DNA of 11,244 bases from Coxiellaceae bacterium UBA1530 (GTDB lineage: Bacteria > Pseudomonadota > Gammaproteobacteria > Coxiellales > Coxiellaceae): contig DCQA01000005.1 in assembly GCA_002323325.1 (NCBI GenBank), positions 11,483 to 22,726 of the forward strand, given 5' to 3'. This document shows positions 1-6,943 of this stretch, one piece after another. How positions within the stretch are numbered: the first letter of the stretch is position 1; every line of letters starts with the position of its first letter. The translations under genes and the position numbers were made by a program. The notes beneath the pieces were generated by a model. That model saw only the letters and a list, made by a program, of their open reading frames with translations. It ran no database searches and was not told the origin of the DNA.

Positions 1-36
1 TGGAAAGCATGGAAAGCATGGAAAGGGTGGAAAGCT
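1..36. repeat. Imperfect 9-bp tandem repeat (four units)
   Basis: Four consecutive 9-base units based on TGGAAAGCA are visible. Units 1 and 2 are identical, unit 3 ends GGG and unit 4 ends GCT. The array touches the window edge and may extend further left. The period is a multiple of three, so copy-number change would keep the reading frame and lengthen a Trp-Lys-Ala track in frame 1. Confidence 0.85.
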
Positions 37-183
37 ATACCAAAAAAGGAACTTAATGATTTGCAAAGTGTATCAGATAAAAACCTCGGTGATAAAATAC
101 AGCTTATTAACTCCACGGACTTGATGTCACTCACCGAGTTTAAAAGAACTGATAAATGCCATAACGTCGAAGAAGATATCTAA
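1..183 (+). CDS. 3' end of an unidentified gene with a Trp-Lys-Ala repeat (partial at left edge)
   Basis: Frame 1 is open from the window edge for 60 codons to a TAA at 181-183. The start of the gene lies outside the window. The visible part begins with four copies of a Trp-Lys-Ala/Gly unit encoded by a 9-base repeat, followed by a hydrophilic stretch rich in Lys, Asp and Leu. After the TAA the same frame stays open for another 15 codons (SGKNKIKEDIQEEKN) to a second TAA at 229-231, and this tail repeats the EDI motif found just before the first stop. The first stop could therefore be a late nonsense mutation that trims a charged C-terminus. I recognise no family. Frame 3 also reads plausibly through the repeat (ESMESMERVES) but stops at 54-56, so frame 1 is preferred only on length. 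Confidence 0.45.
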   Translation, partial: WKAWKAWKGWKAIPKKELNDLQSVSDKNLGDKIQLINSTDLMSLTEFKRTDKCHNVEEDI

Positions 184-231
184 TCTGGTAAAAATAAGAT
201 CAAAGAAGATATCCAAGAAGAAAAAAACTAA

Positions 232-584
232 TTAGTTTATCTGTGCGTAATCTAAAGGGTCTACTATAAGCGTCCGAATGATATGTTGAGGATACTCACG
301 AAAAATGAGATTACGTGGCCCCCATTATGTAACTAATATTCCTATTAGGTCGGAAGAAAATTCGATTTTTAAGACTTTTTTGGTCCCTAGACTATTGGCC
401 AATGGTGCATAAATCAGTTGCCCGATTACATATCCGATTAAAAATATTGGGACAATTTACTGTAAATTATTTTCTGAGAGTTGAAAACTTTGTTTCAGTA
501 GCTGTAATGCAGGAGTGATCATCACATTGGAAATGTGGCGCTAAAAATAAAGCTGAGTAAGATGATCTTTTTATATCCGGTCAT
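232..584 (-). pseudogene. Remnant of a Bcr/CflA-like MFS transporter (N-terminal part)
   Basis: Reading the minus strand from an ATG at 584-582 gives MTGYKKIILLSFIFSATFPM and then a TGA. In a shifted frame the text resumes as an MFS first and second helix: NVMITPALQLLKQSFQLSEN, an in-frame TAA (457-459), then FLIGYVIGQLIYAPLANSLG followed by TKKVLKIEF. The GYxxGQLxYxPLxxxxGxKK pattern is the loop 2-3 signature region of drug-resistance transporters of the Bcr/CflA type. Another in-frame TAA lies at 325-327, after which the frame runs to a TAA near 229-231 without recognisable similarity. With at least one frameshift, two nonsense codons and most helices missing, this cannot make a working pump. 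The assignment rests on pattern recognition only. Confidence 0.55.
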
Positions 585-713
585 TGTTGTTACTTTACAC
601 GAAGAAGATTGTCTACTACCAATATAAGTAATTTTCTTTCACATCATAACAGCATTCGTCACTAAATCACGCATTAACCATTGATAAATTTATCTCACCA
701 AGGATAGAGGCTA

Positions 714-974
714 TCAAAGAAAAATCTGAATATATCTCCTCGAGGTTACTGGTCCGCATTCTTTACCTTTTGTGCAAGTATTTTTATCCCATTTGCATCG
801 ATAATAGTAACTTCCATCTTGCTCGTGTAATGAAATACAATTCATGTGATCAGTTGCGGTGCTGCAGTCACCTAATATTCTACTTTTACAGCCATATGAT
901 GATAAGTGTATGCAAGTGCTTAAGAGAATGATTAATGGCATTGTGATTATTTTTGTGTGTGAGATTAACTTCAT
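714..974 (-). CDS. Small secreted cysteine-rich protein, function unknown
   Basis: This encodes 86 residues starting at an ATG at 974, with a GAGG ribosome binding site 7 bases upstream. The N-terminus is a typical Sec signal peptide: basic residues at 2-8, a hydrophobic core at about 9-24 (IITMPLIILLST) and a likely cleavage near SSYG at 25-28. The mature part would be about 58 residues with six cysteines (29, 37, 46, 60, 67, 73), an aromatic cluster YYY at 56-58 followed by RCKW, and several Lys residues. Six cysteines would allow three disulfides in the periplasm or outside the cell. The positions before Cys21 and Cys29 do not make a good lipobox. It lies downstream of aroA on the same strand but has its own promoter-like element. 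I do not recognise a family. A lanthipeptide precursor is unlikely, because those lack Sec signals and this gene is almost 3 kb from lanM. Confidence 0.6.
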   Translation of the reverse strand: MKLISHTKIITMPLIILLSTCIHLSSYGCKSRILGDCSTATDHMNCISLHEQDGSYYYRCKWDKNTCTKGKECGPVTSRRYIQIFL

Positions 975-1032
975 GGTATTACCTCATTTTTTCTGTCTCA
1001 TCGTTTATATTTTAAATTTATCATCCGTTGTA

Positions 1033-1038
1033 ATTATA
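1033..1038 (-). promoter_or_regulatory. Candidate -10 box for the Cys-rich secreted protein gene
   Basis: A perfect TATAAT is read on the minus strand, about 60 bases upstream of the ATG at 974, leaving a 5' untranslated region of about 50 bases. No good -35 box is visible: the best candidate (TTCAAC, minus strand) is 19 bases upstream. TATAAT is not rare in DNA this AT-rich, so this is tentative. Confidence 0.35.
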
Positions 1039-1125
1039 GTCCAAAATTTAACAGATTGTTGAACTTAAATCTTAGTTATTGATTTAACCGATCTTTTATA
1101 GAATGTTTTAATGTTGCTGTGGGTA

Positions 1126-2412
1126 TCAGACGAGACTAATATTTGCATTGATTTGTTTAAAACTCTGAGCAAAGTTTGGAAAGCTTTTAGCGATACAGTC
1201 CGTATCTTTAATCACAGACTGCTCGGACAGTGCAAGTCCTGCTACAGCACACGCCATGGCGATGCGGTGGTCGTGATGGCTATCAACATTAGCTGCGCGC
1301 AGCGGTGTAGGGCGAATGATAAGGCCATCGTCGGTTACCGTAATATCAGCACCCATTTTGCTGAGCTCGGTGTGCATCGCCTCGATGCGATTGGACTCCT
1401 TGAATCGCGCAATAGTTGCACCCGTTATCTGTGTAGTTCCTTGTGCGAAACAGCCAAGTACGCTGAGAATAGGGAGTGTGTCGATGCAGTGATTGATATC
1501 GATAGTAATACCATGCAGTGACGGGCTAGGGTGTGTAGTAACGGTCTTTTGTTCAGCATCAATAGTGAGCTGTGCACCCATGCGTTGAACAATATCCAGA
1601 ATAGCTTTATCACCTTGAGGGTCATTGAGATCAATATTACTTAACGTTAGGGTGGATTGTGTGATCAGTGCTGCTACTAATGGAAATGCCATGGCGCTTA
1701 TATCACTTGGGACTGTATAATTAAAAGCGGGGATGGTTTTTTTACCGGTAATTGCATATTGATGAAAATTCGATTGTTCTACAGTAAATCCAAGGCGTTG
1801 TAGCCAGTCGATTGTCAATAAAACCCATGGCGTTTCTCCGGGATTTGATACCGTTAGATGTGTCGTAATCTGATCACGAAAGGCTGCTGCCATTAATAAG
1901 CCTGAAACAGGTTGAGAATCACTACCATCTAATTCAGCGTGTGAGCTTGTGAAAGATCCTTGAATGCTGATGGGTGGATGATTGTTCTTGTGTATAGATT
2001 GAGCGGTTAGCCCCAGTTGATTGAGCGCTGATAGCAGCGGTTTAACAGGGCGTGAATGGCAAATGGAATGATCACCTGTAATATCCACCCTGCCAGGTTG
2101 TAGGCCAGCTAGGCAGGCGATAAAGCGCAGTACTTGACCTGAATTACCAGCATCAATGGTACTTTGGGGTTTTTTTAAGTTACCCGATGTGCCTATAACA
2201 GTTAGTTGATTATTAGCGTGAGTGATCTTTGCTCCGAGCTGCTGGCAAGCCATGATCATGGCCTCTGTGTCTGGGGAGGGTAATGGGTTGTGAATAACGC
2301 TGGTGCCCTCAGCCAGTGTTGCAAAGAGTAACGCTCGCATCGTGTGTGATTTGGATGCGGGTAAGTGTAGTGTGCCTGATAATTGACTTTTTTGAACATA
2401 AAGGTTTTGCAT
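1126..2412 (-). CDS. aroA: 3-phosphoshikimate 1-carboxyvinyltransferase (EPSP synthase)
   Basis: It transfers the enolpyruvyl group of PEP to shikimate 3-phosphate, the sixth step of chorismate synthesis, in the cytoplasm. The 428 residues match the usual length of about 430. Visible motifs, numbered from the ATG at 2412: LPASKSHTMRAL at 18-29 (substrate-binding Lys21, Ser22, Arg26), AGNSGQVLRF at 88-97, RP at 121-122, VPSDISAMAF at 234-243, Asp311 in DTLPILS (catalytic Asp), KESNRIEAM at 338-346 (Glu339), HDHRIAM at 380-386 and KSFP at 409-412. The frame is open 12 codons further to a TTG at 2448, but the ATG start gives the family length; neither start has a clear ribosome binding site. The motif set resembles the chlamydial-type enzyme as I remember it. 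A transposase remnant lies immediately upstream. Confidence 0.95.
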   Translation of the reverse strand: MQNLYVQKSQLSGTLHLPASKSHTMRALLFATLAEGTSVIHNPLPSPDTEAMIMACQQLGAKITHANNQLTVIGTSGNLKKPQSTIDAGNSGQVLRFIACLAGLQPGRVDITGDHSICHSRPVKPLLSALNQLGLTAQSIHKNNHPPISIQGSFTSSHAELDGSDSQPVSGLLMAAAFRDQITTHLTVSNPGETPWVLLTIDWLQRLGFTVEQSNFHQYAITGKKTIPAFNYTVPSDISAMAFPLVAALITQSTLTLSNIDLNDPQGDKAILDIVQRMGAQLTIDAEQKTVTTHPSPSLHGITIDINHCIDTLPILSVLGCFAQGTTQITGATIARFKESNRIEAMHTELSKMGADITVTDDGLIIRPTPLRAANVDSHHDHRIAMACAVAGLALSEQSVIKDTDCIAKSFPNFAQSFKQINANISLV

Positions 2413-2448
2413 GAGTATGCATTCTAGAGAGGAAAATAGTTGAGTCAA

Positions 2449-2640
2449 CTATTTTAATTTTTGATGGCCCTTTCCAAGGAACCACTTTTTCCCGACAGAA
2501 CCCTTGATTGATATTAAGACAATCTTTTTATCGTGACCATCTTCACAAAAACGTGCTAATCCTCTCCAATGACTCAGAGTGTAGTTGATGCCTTTTGCTA
2601 GGGATGATTTTTGTGGCACTAAAGGCTACTTTGGGCTAGC
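2449..2640 (-). pseudogene. C-terminal remnant of an IS66-family transposase (TnpC-like)
   Basis: On the minus strand one frame reads ASPK, a stop, then PLVPQKSSLAKGINYTLSHW, RGLARFCEDGHDKK and IKGSVGKKWFLGKGH, ending in a TAG at 2451-2449. This follows the C-terminal pattern of IS66 transposases (PKSPLGKAIxYALNQW, xxLTRFLEDG, then IRPxALGRKNWLFAGS), with about five residues lost around the catalytic NNxxER segment. No inverted repeats or partner genes (tnpA, tnpB) are visible, and the frame is broken upstream of 2640. The fragment ends one base before the longest aroA frame, so decay of this element has probably supplied the current upstream sequence of aroA. The family call is by motif resemblance only. 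Confidence 0.55.
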
Positions 2641-2825
2641 TATTTTGAAGGAATAGATTTATCTGACCTAATAATGTGGTTTTCAGAGAAGTACAGACAT
2701 CGAGGATAATTACGATCATATGTACTTAGAAAACACAATCGTCTGATATAATTCACCCCATTAATTACATCAATGTTCTAATCCACCTTTTAAAAGAGAT
2801 GTTGACATTAATATTTCCTTATTGA
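2641..2825. other. Non-coding or fully decayed stretch
   Basis: Both strands are interrupted by stops. A minus-strand run of about 38 open codons (starting VNYIRRLCFL) ends next to the IS66-like fragment and may be further debris, but I could not match it to any family. No RNA gene or convincing terminator was seen. Confidence 0.4.
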
Positions 2826-3781
2826 TTAAAAATACAAGGCTTACAGCTAAAGATTATTTGGCTAGGATATAGTTCGTGTGACGCTTGCGATCCAATAGCC
2901 CAAAGAGTACTGGCATCTCAAAAAAGATGTGGAGTTATCAGGCATCTGAGTAAGAGGTACAAAATAATAGATGACCCATTGTCTATGGATCATATACTTA
3001 GGAATCTGTTGCGTAATTTAAAGGATAATGACCTGTAATGAACACAAATCATTTTCTAATGAAATTCACTCAAGTAAAGTAGATGATAGGATTAAAAAAA
3101 TTCAAAAGAATGAATTGGTCATTGTTGATTTAGAGAGTTAGATTCATACTGAGGTTGAATATTTTATAGGATGGTTAAGTGAGGCCGCCTTCCCAAATAA
3201 CTAAGAAGCTAATATTTATCAAAATGCTATTCGTTTTTAACTATGACTTCATTTGAATTTGATCGATCAAATAATGCGTGATATACAAGAAAAAAGTGAT
3301 TATAGTAGACATGAACGAGCAGTGATAACTAGTTATTGGGCACGCATTAAACCATGAAAGTTCTCATAATACGGAGGAGATTGTGACTCAAGATGTTAAA
3401 GATATTCAGCTTGCACTCAGTGTATTAGACCTAGTGCTAACCAAGTTATAAGAATTAAAACCCAAACGTCCGCATACATTATTTAAGCCCTTTCCTTTTA
3501 CCATGATGCCCTATGATGGGGAATGTCATGGAGCCTGGCAATGTTGTATGGATTCCATACAATCACTGAAAGAAAAGGCTCAACCTCAAGGCGAATTCAT
3601 CGAAAGTTCAGCAAGTCAGATTTACCAGTCCATAGAAGCTTCGATTAATACTTATTATGCTTCTTTAAGTGACACTTCAAAGATAGAAAACTCACTTAAA
3701 TTCAAAAACAGAAAAGTCAATATAGATTTTTTGAAGAATGAAAGTGCAGGCCAAGCAAATGAAATATCTTCTCGTCCTTGA
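2826..3781 (+). pseudogene. Broken gene of unknown function, spread over three frames
   Basis: The coding signal moves across frames. Frame 3 is open from 2826 to a TAA at 3036-3038 (including IIWLGYSSCDACDPIAQRVL). Frame 1 continues from an ATG at 3028 (MTCNEHKSFSNEIHSSKVDD) with in-frame stops at 3139, 3202, 3238, 3244 and 3355. Frame 2 takes over from about 3362 with a TAA at 3449 and ends in the uninterrupted 92-codon stretch from the ATG at 3503 (MMPYDGECHGAWQCC) to 3781. Joined, the pieces would make about 310 residues: a hydrophilic, apparently soluble protein with scattered Cys and a Lys/Asp-rich centre. The 3503-3781 piece could be called a gene by itself, but its frame continues upstream through the stop as PHTLFKPFPFT, so it looks like the C-terminus of the dead gene. 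I do not recognise the family. It ends 126 bases from the 3' end of lanM, convergent with it. Confidence 0.5.
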
Positions 3782-3834
3782 AGATGACATTGCAAGTAAG
3801 ATTTGATCGATATCTGTTAGTTCACTTTCACGAG

Positions 3835-3851
3835 GTAGTTTGAAAAACTAC
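3835..3851. terminator. Weak hairpin between converging lanM and the pseudogene
   Basis: GTAGTTT (3835-3841) and AAACTAC (3845-3851) form a 7-bp stem with a 3-base GAA loop, lying about 60 bases past the lanM stop and about 55 bases past the plus-strand pseudogene. It has no U-tract on either side and is AT-rich, so intrinsic terminator function is uncertain. Confidence 0.25.
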
Positions 3852-3907
3852 GAGTATCAAATCAGATGGGTTATCTATTCACTGACAGTCTCTATCTGAC
3901 AGTATGA

Positions 3908-6787
3908 TTACCAAAAAATAGCTGATGGCATTTCTTTGCTATGGTGTGCTCTCAAGTGACAATAAAGAAAACTAGGCATTCCTCTAAACAAAGAAACAAA
4001 ATTCGAATCAAATTGACAAGTAGGGAGTTTCTCTATGAATGTCTGTATAATAGGGTCTGTTGCGGTAGATAGAGTGTTTGGCAAGCGATTATTGATCTCG
4101 ACTAAAAAGTCTAAGTCGCCATAAAATCCACAGCATAAGTTAGGAAGTTGCTGATTAGATTCTGCAATTTTTTTTGTAACGTAAAGTGCATTCTCTAATC
4201 GATTTAAAGCACGCTCCTTCAGTTCTGGCCACTGCTCAAAACACTCAATGTAGAATAATCCGATACCGACATGCCCACCACACCAAGCAGGCGGTTGTGC
4301 GGTCACATCGTCAAGTGCTTTGACATCACAACAAAAGCGCATATCAGGCCAGTATTTTCGATCTGTGTTGAAATAATGATCCAATAAATCAAACGTCTTA
4401 AACACCCACTCTTTAGCAAATGGATCATTGAATTGTTTCGCGTAGCGCGAAAAGCAGATTGCTACACCCGCGATTCCATGGGCATAACTTAATAAGGGCG
4501 GATGTATTGTGCCGTCTTCAAAATGACTATCTTCATCATGAGCAAATGTAGTTGGGTCAGGACATTTCTCTTTAAGGAAGTTCATTTTTTCATGAATAGT
4601 ACTTTCCTCTAAGTTATAGTCATTTTTCAAGTGTAGAAGCGTTGTGATATCGTGGCAAATCCCTCCCATCAGATCAAATACCTCATCATGATGATTGGGT
4701 GTTGCATTGGGATGCTGTATCAGATGATCAATGATTGGCTTTGCCTCGTCAAAGCCGCATTGATGAATGTGATGTGCTGCGTAGAGCATGCCGGCGTAGC
4801 CATTGAGTCCAAAACCTACAGCTGGATGTTCAGAGATATGATGGTATATTGATTTCAAAATTTGTTCTGTCATACGCTGGCAATCGCGACATGAATAAAG
4901 GCGATGCCATTGCGCTAGGGTAAATGCAACCCCCATGGTGCCATTATAAAAAGTAAACCCAGTGAGATCACTAACCCATGATTGGTGTTCATCCAGTGAT
5001 AACTGTACCCAACTAATATGACCGTCGGTAATAGTAGCAGTTTGAGTAATATGTTGAATGATATCCTGACATTTAAGGTTATGATTCGTATTCTGATGAT
5101 AACGCATTCCCTTTATTTCTGTGATATCCAATTTATTCCAGTTATGGGCGATAAAGCTAAATTGGATGAGTTGACACTGAGTCTTTAAATGGTCATGGGA
5201 AAGGTATTGTAGTAATTGACGAGCTTGTTCTTCACCGCTTCTCACAATCTCACAGGTGACAGGTTCAAGATGACTATCGTAAACAGCCTGCACATCAGCA
5301 CGGGATTCAAAATAAGGAATGTCACCTTTATAGATATCTTTTTTTTCACTAATGACAACATTCTGATAGTAAGGCCTATATGCTAATATTTCATCTAGCC
5401 AATTGATATGATCGTGATATTTTTTTTCATCATCGAGCAATAGTGGATGGTAGCTCTCGTTTAACAAGATAGCATAGTCGCTTGTACTTCTAAAAAGGTA
5501 GCGGGTGACCACTGAATCGTTTTTAAACAGCGGCGAGTTATCAGACAGTAGCAGTTGACGATGTTTCATTAACGTCCTATAGCCAGTTTTGAATCCTTGT
5601 TCAAAATCAATTGCAAATTGATTGATCGGTTTGGCGCGTTGATGGCTTAAACGAGGAGTATTTCCCAATGTTTTGATAGTAGCATCCTCACGTATAAGGT
5701 GCATTTCATCGGTTCCCGGTTTATGCCAGCGCGGTACTTTTCTCCAGGATCTTTGATCATCATTTTCACTCAGGCCAGATATGTCGACACCTTTGCTCTT
5801 TTTGTTCACATTAGTTTGACGAGGCAAGATAAGGCTTTGTCCTACGTTCGGATAGGAGTGCTGATAAGCATTTATTACTGGAGCCATTATACATTCCATA
5901 TCAATAAGGACTGGATGAGGTCCCTGTGCAATTAGGTTTTCATAATGAATGTCTAGGCCATTAATGATGAGCAGTAGGGCACTAATCTCGCCTAAAGAAT
6001 GATAGAATTCATTGATATCGCTTGGTTTTTTACATGTGGTATGTTCGATGAACTCACAATAACCGTGCGTATCATGTTCTATAATAGTTGGAAACTTAAG
6101 GTCTGGTGTTCGACTTACGCTGTTGTACCATCGACAAAAATCCGCGTAATAACGTTCGTTGGAGAGACTTCTTGGTTTGTAAACGAAACGTATCGCATCA
6201 CCATTCTCGGATGTTGCGCTAATAATAATGACACGCCGACATTGTCTGTGTGTGTCACCTGAAGCTTTAAAATTAGTAAATCGTTTAATGGGTTGAGGAA
6301 GGAGTGTTTTCTCAATTTGCTCGAGATCATTATTGAGGTGTTGGAGAAATTCATTCATTGCAACAATATAGTCATTGGCTTTCGTTTCGACACATTGTTT
6401 CAGGACCGGATAGGTATCCCAAAGACGTTCATACATGGCTTTTTCCATTGACTGCTTGATAAAGTCATTGAATCGTTCCTCGGGTGTATTACCCTTCAGA
6501 GCTTCGTGAATTCGTAACTTATGCATCTCAATCACACAACATTTGATAATCATGGGAAGCAATAAATTAACGAGGTCTTGTCTTAAGTGGTTGGCTAGTC
6601 GTGCGCTTGTCAATTTGGAGTGAAGGCGAGGGAGTGTTTTGAGGGTTTGATTGAGTGATTGATATATAGACTCGAAGACAGGTAATAACACTGTTATGAA
6701 TCGAACTTCAGGTTTTTTGTGATCTATAAGTGGCTGCCATCGTTTTAAGCTTGCGGGCTTTTCACTGTATGGATATTGATGGCTCAT
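3908..6787 (-). CDS. lanM: Type 2 lanthipeptide synthetase LanM (dehydratase plus cyclase)
   Basis: A bifunctional cytoplasmic enzyme that phosphorylates and dehydrates Ser/Thr of a precursor peptide, then adds Cys thiols to make thioether rings. At 959 residues it has normal LanM length. The kinase-like dehydratase half shows GDTHRQCRR at 177-185, YKPRSL at 203-208, GLDIHYEN at 277-284, VLIDMEC at 293-299, and GDIPYF at 488-493. The LanC-like cyclase half (from about 610) shows YNGTMG at 614-619, Asp705, YAHGIAG at 768-774, WCGGHVGIG at 835-843 and LCCGFYG at 884-890, giving a putative zinc site of Cys836, Cys885 and Cys886. Three-Cys sites of this kind are known in CylM and ProcM-like enzymes. 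The start is supported by AAGGAG 6 bases upstream. No precursor, ABC transporter-peptidase or immunity gene is visible beside it. All key residues I could check are present, so it appears functional. Confidence 0.95.
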   Translation of the reverse strand: MSHQYPYSEKPASLKRWQPLIDHKKPEVRFITVLLPVFESIYQSLNQTLKTLPRLHSKLTSARLANHLRQDLVNLLLPMIIKCCVIEMHKLRIHEALKGNTPEERFNDFIKQSMEKAMYERLWDTYPVLKQCVETKANDYIVAMNEFLQHLNNDLEQIEKTLLPQPIKRFTNFKASGDTHRQCRRVIIISATSENGDAIRFVYKPRSLSNERYYADFCRWYNSVSRTPDLKFPTIIEHDTHGYCEFIEHTTCKKPSDINEFYHSLGEISALLLIINGLDIHYENLIAQGPHPVLIDMECIMAPVINAYQHSYPNVGQSLILPRQTNVNKKSKGVDISGLSENDDQRSWRKVPRWHKPGTDEMHLIREDATIKTLGNTPRLSHQRAKPINQFAIDFEQGFKTGYRTLMKHRQLLLSDNSPLFKNDSVVTRYLFRSTSDYAILLNESYHPLLLDDEKKYHDHINWLDEILAYRPYYQNVVISEKKDIYKGDIPYFESRADVQAVYDSHLEPVTCEIVRSGEEQARQLLQYLSHDHLKTQCQLIQFSFIAHNWNKLDITEIKGMRYHQNTNHNLKCQDIIQHITQTATITDGHISWVQLSLDEHQSWVSDLTGFTFYNGTMGVAFTLAQWHRLYSCRDCQRMTEQILKSIYHHISEHPAVGFGLNGYAGMLYAAHHIHQCGFDEAKPIIDHLIQHPNATPNHHDEVFDLMGGICHDITTLLHLKNDYNLEESTIHEKMNFLKEKCPDPTTFAHDEDSHFEDGTIHPPLLSYAHGIAGVAICFSRYAKQFNDPFAKEWVFKTFDLLDHYFNTDRKYWPDMRFCCDVKALDDVTAQPPAWCGGHVGIGLFYIECFEQWPELKERALNRLENALYVTKKIAESNQQLPNLCCGFYGDLDFLVEINNRLPNTLSTATDPIIQTFIEKLPTCQFDSNFVSLFRGMPSFLYCHLRAHHSKEMPSAIFW

Positions 6788-6793
6788 AACGCA

Positions 6794-6799
6794 CTCCTT
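6794..6799 (-). promoter_or_regulatory. Strong Shine-Dalgarno site of lanM
   Basis: AAGGAG is read on the minus strand 6 bases before the ATG at 6787 and fixes the lanM start. It is one of the better ribosome binding sites in the window; aroA and aroB have none this clear. Confidence 0.8.
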
Positions 6800-6811
6800 A
6801 ATTGTATATTC

Positions 6812-6835
6812 TTTAATGTTAATTTAATCATTAAA
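6812..6835. promoter_or_regulatory. Inverted repeat upstream of lanM (possible operator)
   Basis: TTTAATG (6812-6818) and CATTAAA (6829-6835) are perfect inverted arms separated by 10 bases, centred about 37 bases upstream of the lanM start. The arm centres are 17 bases apart, less than two helix turns. The sequence is very AT-rich, so chance is a real possibility. Confidence 0.25.
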
Positions 6836-6887
6836 AAAAACAAGACGTTAAGGTTGGGTATATTATCTTTGACTCGCTATTGCTTCT

Positions 6888-6916
6888 TTGCCTTTCCAGC
6901 AATGCTAAGATAGCAT
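6888..6916 (+). promoter_or_regulatory. Candidate aroB promoter overlapped by a palindrome
   Basis: TTGCCT (6888-6893) and TAGCAT (6911-6916) are spaced by 17 bases and match the sigma-70 consensus at 4 of 6 positions each, 27 bases upstream of the aroB ATG. The -10 region coincides with a perfect dyad, ATGCTA-AGA-TAGCAT (6902-6916), suitable for a repressor, but no regulator is identified. Confidence 0.35.
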
Positions 6917-6943
6917 AGCGAAAAAATAAAAGTATTTTATTGT

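Noticed and set aside
714..974. Cys-rich small protein as the LanM precursor
   Set aside because: It has a Sec signal peptide, a poor Ser/Thr distribution before the Cys residues and no double-glycine leader end, and it is far from lanM.
859..1062. Plus-strand ORF of 67 codons
   Set aside because: It overlaps the Cys-rich secreted gene on the opposite strand and lacks a ribosome binding site; the minus-strand gene has a signal peptide, ribosome binding site and -10 box.
1111..1521. Plus-strand ORF of 136 codons
   Set aside because: It lies antisense inside aroA, whose motifs are unmistakable, and its product shows no family features.
2826..3781. Stop codon reassignment to explain the in-frame stops
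   Set aside because: TAA, TAG and TGA all occur in the broken frames, frameshifts are present too, and the intact genes nearby end normally.
3680..3790. Short minus-strand ORF (about 33 codons, MSSSRTRRYF) just downstream of lanM, considered as a precursor
   Set aside because: It is antisense to the C-terminal part of the plus-strand pseudogene, has no leader-like region and ends without a Ser/Thr/Cys core.
3882..3902. Direct repeat CTGACAG twice, 14 bases apart, near the lanM stop
   Set aside because: It is short, has only two copies and shows no link to an element boundary; probably chance.
6115..6354. Minus-strand ORF of 79 codons
   Set aside because: It is an alternative frame inside lanM, in a region where the LanM motifs (GDTH, YKPR) are continuous.
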